A DNA stretch of 64,000 nt, from NCBI GenBank assembly GCA_029246545.1, contig JAQWMX010000020.1, positions 1 through 64,000 of the forward strand, in the 5' to 3' direction. The DNA is from Gammaproteobacteria bacterium. Its GTDB lineage: Bacteria; Pseudomonadota; Gammaproteobacteria; Pseudomonadales; Pseudohongiellaceae. The notes below the pieces were generated by a model. The model saw only the letters and a list, made by a program, of their open reading frames with translations. It was not told the origin of the DNA and made no database searches. The position numbers and the translations under genes are program-made. Below are positions 61,987 through 64,000 of this stretch, piece by piece (the first letter of the stretch is position 1; every line of letters begins with the position of its first letter).

Positions 61987-62958
61987 ATGTCTACACCATC
62001 ACACATTTTCTGCATTGCACCGATGATGGATTGGACAGACAGGCACTGCCGGTATTTTCTTCGCCTATTAAGCAAACACGCCATGCTTTATACAGAAATG
62101 GTAACCACTGGCGCCCTAATACATGGAGACAAGGAACGCTTTCTGAAATTTAACCCCGAAGAACAACCCCTTGCTATCCAGCTTGGCGGAAGCAATCCAG
62201 CCGAATTAGCTGAATGCTGCAAATTAGCAGAAGATGCGGGTTATCAAGAAGTTAACTTGAATGTTGGTTGTCCAAGTGACCGCGTACAAAATGGCAAAAT
62301 TGGCGCTTGCTTAATGGCAGAACCAGAACTGGTGGCAGAATGTGTCGCAGCCATGAAAAGCTCGGTCAGTATTCCCGTGACTGTGAAAAGTCGAATTGGC
62401 ATAGACGAAATGGATTCTTATGACGAGTTAGCTGATTTCATTTCTAAGGTTAGCTCCGCCGGTTGCTCAAGTTTTATCCTGCATGCTCGTATCGCAATAC
62501 TTAAGGGTTTAAGTCCCAAACAAAATAGAGAAGTACCACCGTTAAATTATCAGCGTGTCTATGACATTAAACAGAATTTTCCAGATCTTGAGATAATTAT
62601 AAATGGCGGTATTAAGAATTTAGCCGAAGCACATGAACACATCAAATATGTCGATGGAGTCATGTTAGGGCGCGAAGCCTATCAGCATCCCTATATTCTC
62701 TCTTCTGTAGACCAGGAATTTTTTAATGAACAGGCTCAGATTCCAGAACGCCTGAATATTCTCAATCATTTTTTGCCTTATGTTGCCGAAGAACTAAAAC
62801 AAGGAACAGCTTTAAGGCATATTACCCGCCATATACTAGGCTTGTTTCAAAGCCAACCAGGTGGGAAAAAGTACCGTCGTTATCTGAGCGAAAACGCTTA
62901 CAAACCAAGTGCTGACTTGAGAGTTCTTGAGCATGCCATGCAAATAGTACAACGCTAA
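61987..62958 (+). CDS. dusA: tRNA-dihydrouridine(20/20a) synthase DusA
   Basis: FMN enzyme reducing uridines in the tRNA D-loop. Starts FCIAPMMDWTDRHCRYFLRL, with MLYTEMVTTGALIHGD, catalytic Cys in NLNVGCPSDRVQNGKIGACL, HARIAILKGLSPKQNREVPP and the DusA-specific C-terminal GLFQSQPGGKKYRRYLSENA. 323 residues. It follows roxA by 4 bases, so purB, roxA and dusA form one operon joining purine synthesis and translation-related modification. Confidence 0.96.
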   Translation: MSTPSHIFCIAPMMDWTDRHCRYFLRLLSKHAMLYTEMVTTGALIHGDKERFLKFNPEEQPLAIQLGGSNPAELAECCKLAEDAGYQEVNLNVGCPSDRVQNGKIGACLMAEPELVAECVAAMKSSVSIPVTVKSRIGIDEMDSYDELADFISKVSSAGCSSFILHARIAILKGLSPKQNREVPPLNYQRVYDIKQNFPDLEIIINGGIKNLAEAHEHIKYVDGVMLGREAYQHPYILSSVDQEFFNEQAQIPERLNILNHFLPYVAEELKQGTALRHITRHILGLFQSQPGGKKYRRYLSENAYKPSADLRVLEHAMQIVQR

Positions 62959-62973
62959 TAACAAGGGATATTT

Positions 62974-63432
62974 ATGTTACAAAGCATTAACAGTTTTTTT
63001 GATAAACACTTAAGCAGAACTGATGAAAGTGCTACCAGCGAAGAAGCTGTTGATAAAATCCACTTGGCGAGTGCTGCGTTGATGATTGAACTCTGTAAGG
63101 CAGACCTTAGTATCGACGATAGTGAAACTAGAAAAATTTCTAGCATCTTACAAAACAAGTTTAATTTACCTGCAGACACACTAGAAGAGTTGTTTAACTT
63201 GGCTCAGCAAGAAGCCGATGAAGCTACATCAGTGTACCAATTCACCAGTCTAATCAACGAAACATACGATCAATCAGAAAAAATAGCTCTGATTCAGGAT
63301 ATGTGGGAGGTAGCATTTGCGGATGGTAACTTAGATAGATATGAAGAACATTTAATTCGAAAAGTTGCTGAACTTTTATATGTCTCCCACAGTGACTTCA
63401 TTAAAACCAAGCTTGCAGTGAAGGGAGCTTAA
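62974..63432 (+). CDS. TerB-family protein
   Basis: A 152-residue soluble helical protein. Two acidic helix-loop segments, ASAALMIELCKADLSIDDSE and MWEVAFADGNLDRYEEHLIR, are the TerB/DjlA-like repeat with conserved acidic residues thought to bind metal. Tellurite resistance is the family name only; the role here is unknown. It starts 15 bases after dusA and probably shares its transcript. It converges on the STAS gene with an 11-base gap. Confidence 0.85.
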   Translation: MLQSINSFFDKHLSRTDESATSEEAVDKIHLASAALMIELCKADLSIDDSETRKISSILQNKFNLPADTLEELFNLAQQEADEATSVYQFTSLINETYDQSEKIALIQDMWEVAFADGNLDRYEEHLIRKVAELLYVSHSDFIKTKLAVKGA

Positions 63433-63443
63433 CTATTTAACTC

Positions 63444-63926
63444 TTAATTATTTTTTAGAGCACTAACTAAATCTTGAAATTCAAGTTTATTATCATTACT
63501 TAACGTCATTAAGGCTTGATGAGCAACAATCACTTTTTGTTTAATAACACTTTCTGCTTCACTAATATGATTTAACTCATCGAACTTAGCTTCCGCTCCA
63601 AGTGGTTCTTCATCAATATCAAAGATAATATCGAAACTCATACCCTTAAGAATTTTAGTTATATCTGGGTTGGTTGAAATAATACTAGGTTTAACATTAA
63701 AACGATTTCGCAATTGAATAGCCATTTTTGCCAACAAGCCCAATGCAGTACTATCAATTCCAGTGGTATCAGTTAAATCCACGATCATGGCGTCAAGAAT
63801 AGCTTTGCTATATAAACTAGAGAAGTAATTATCTATTGTCGAACTCATTAATACACGAACGTCTCCTACCAGCTTAAGAACTGGCATGTGACAATATTCT
63901 GCCGCTAAAATCTTTCCTGAGTTCAT
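63444..63926 (-). CDS. STAS-domain anti-sigma factor antagonist
   Basis: A 160-residue protein. Residues about 12-105 are a STAS domain: LVGDVRVLMSSTIDNYFSSL, then IVDLTDTTGIDSTALGLLAK, where the Ser of DST is the usual phosphorylation site, and PSIISTNPDITKILKGMSFD. The extra C-terminal helical part gives a length like Pseudomonas HsbA, an anti-anti-sigma factor of surface behaviour; similarity beyond the fold is not certain. The phosphatase and anti-sigma partners are not in the window. Bases 63927-64000 upstream hold no feature I can support. Confidence 0.82.
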   Translation of the reverse strand: MNSGKILAAEYCHMPVLKLVGDVRVLMSSTIDNYFSSLYSKAILDAMIVDLTDTTGIDSTALGLLAKMAIQLRNRFNVKPSIISTNPDITKILKGMSFDIIFDIDEEPLGAEAKFDELNHISEAESVIKQKVIVAHQALMTLSNDNKLEFQDLVSALKNN

Positions 63927-64000
63927 TTAAAACATAGTCTCGCTAATTGTCTCACTAATAATCCTGCTCTTTTTAAGCGCTTACTTTTATAAATCACTAA

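Noticed and set aside
63927-64000. Possible start or end of another gene at the right edge
   Set aside because: No frame of useful length, no motif and no hairpin with a T run in the last 74 bases.

Overview
The window is a chromosomal stretch of an AT-rich gammaproteobacterium, probably marine and free-living. The main reason is gene order. From recA through mutS, fdxA, rpoS, nlpD, pcm, truD, ispF, ispD, ftsB, eno, kdsA, pyrG, tilS, accA, dnaE, rnhB, lpxB, lpxA, fabZ, lpxD, skp, bamA, rseP, dxr, cdsA, uppS, frr, pyrH, tsf and rpsB, then the divergent map-glnD-dapD-dapE block, it follows the order I know from Pseudomonas and relatives. A dedicated-sortase two-component pair and DUF6152-type exported proteins, both frequent in marine Proteobacteria, fit the marine guess. 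There are no rRNA or tRNA genes, insertion sequences, prophage or CRISPR arrays. No gene-free stretch exceeds 300 bases; the longest are 911-1179 and 35444-35739.

Layout: 1-4130 holds DNA repair genes (recA, cut by the window edge, and mutS) and a 7Fe ferredoxin. 4134-36500 is one long housekeeping array, nearly all on the minus strand: stress sigma factor and cell-division amidase activator, isoprenoid synthesis (ispD, ispF, dxr, uppS), lipid A and outer-membrane assembly (kdsA, lpxA, lpxB, lpxD, skp, bamA), fatty acid and phospholipid synthesis (accA, fabZ, cdsA), replication (dnaE, rnhB) and translation (frr, tsf, rpsB). Polarity flips at 35.4-35.7 kb, and map, glnD, a Spx/ArsC-like gene, dapD and dapE run rightwards. 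42.5-50.3 kb is the accessory zone: a GntR-type DNA-binding domain fused to an AIR-synthase (PurM-like) enzyme behind a perfect palindrome, a pair of exported proteins, a PdsS/PdsR-like two-component system with a PdsO-like OmpA protein but no sortase, and a GST-like protein. 50.4-54.9 kb holds a truncated ung, lysS, prfB with its programmed frameshift, and moaC-moaD-moaE. 55-63 kb holds the classical nudJ-mnmA-hflD and purB set, split by an MFS transporter and a VapBC module, followed by roxA, dusA, a TerB-like gene and a STAS protein.

Most striking observations: (1) the GntR-PurM fusion with an 11-bp perfect inverted repeat over its likely promoter, the best candidate for an undescribed regulator; (2) rpoS broken by one missing base in a G run; (3) ribosomal protein S2 with an approximately 127-residue Lys/Ala/Pro-rich tail built from a 24-bp DNA repeat; (4) a VapC-like toxin whose acidic active-site residues look replaced although operator and promoter are well kept; (5) ung lacking its C-terminal third; (6) sortase-system regulators without sortase or target; (7) no surE between pcm and truD, and a DUF368 lipid-carrier transporter gene beside nlpD.
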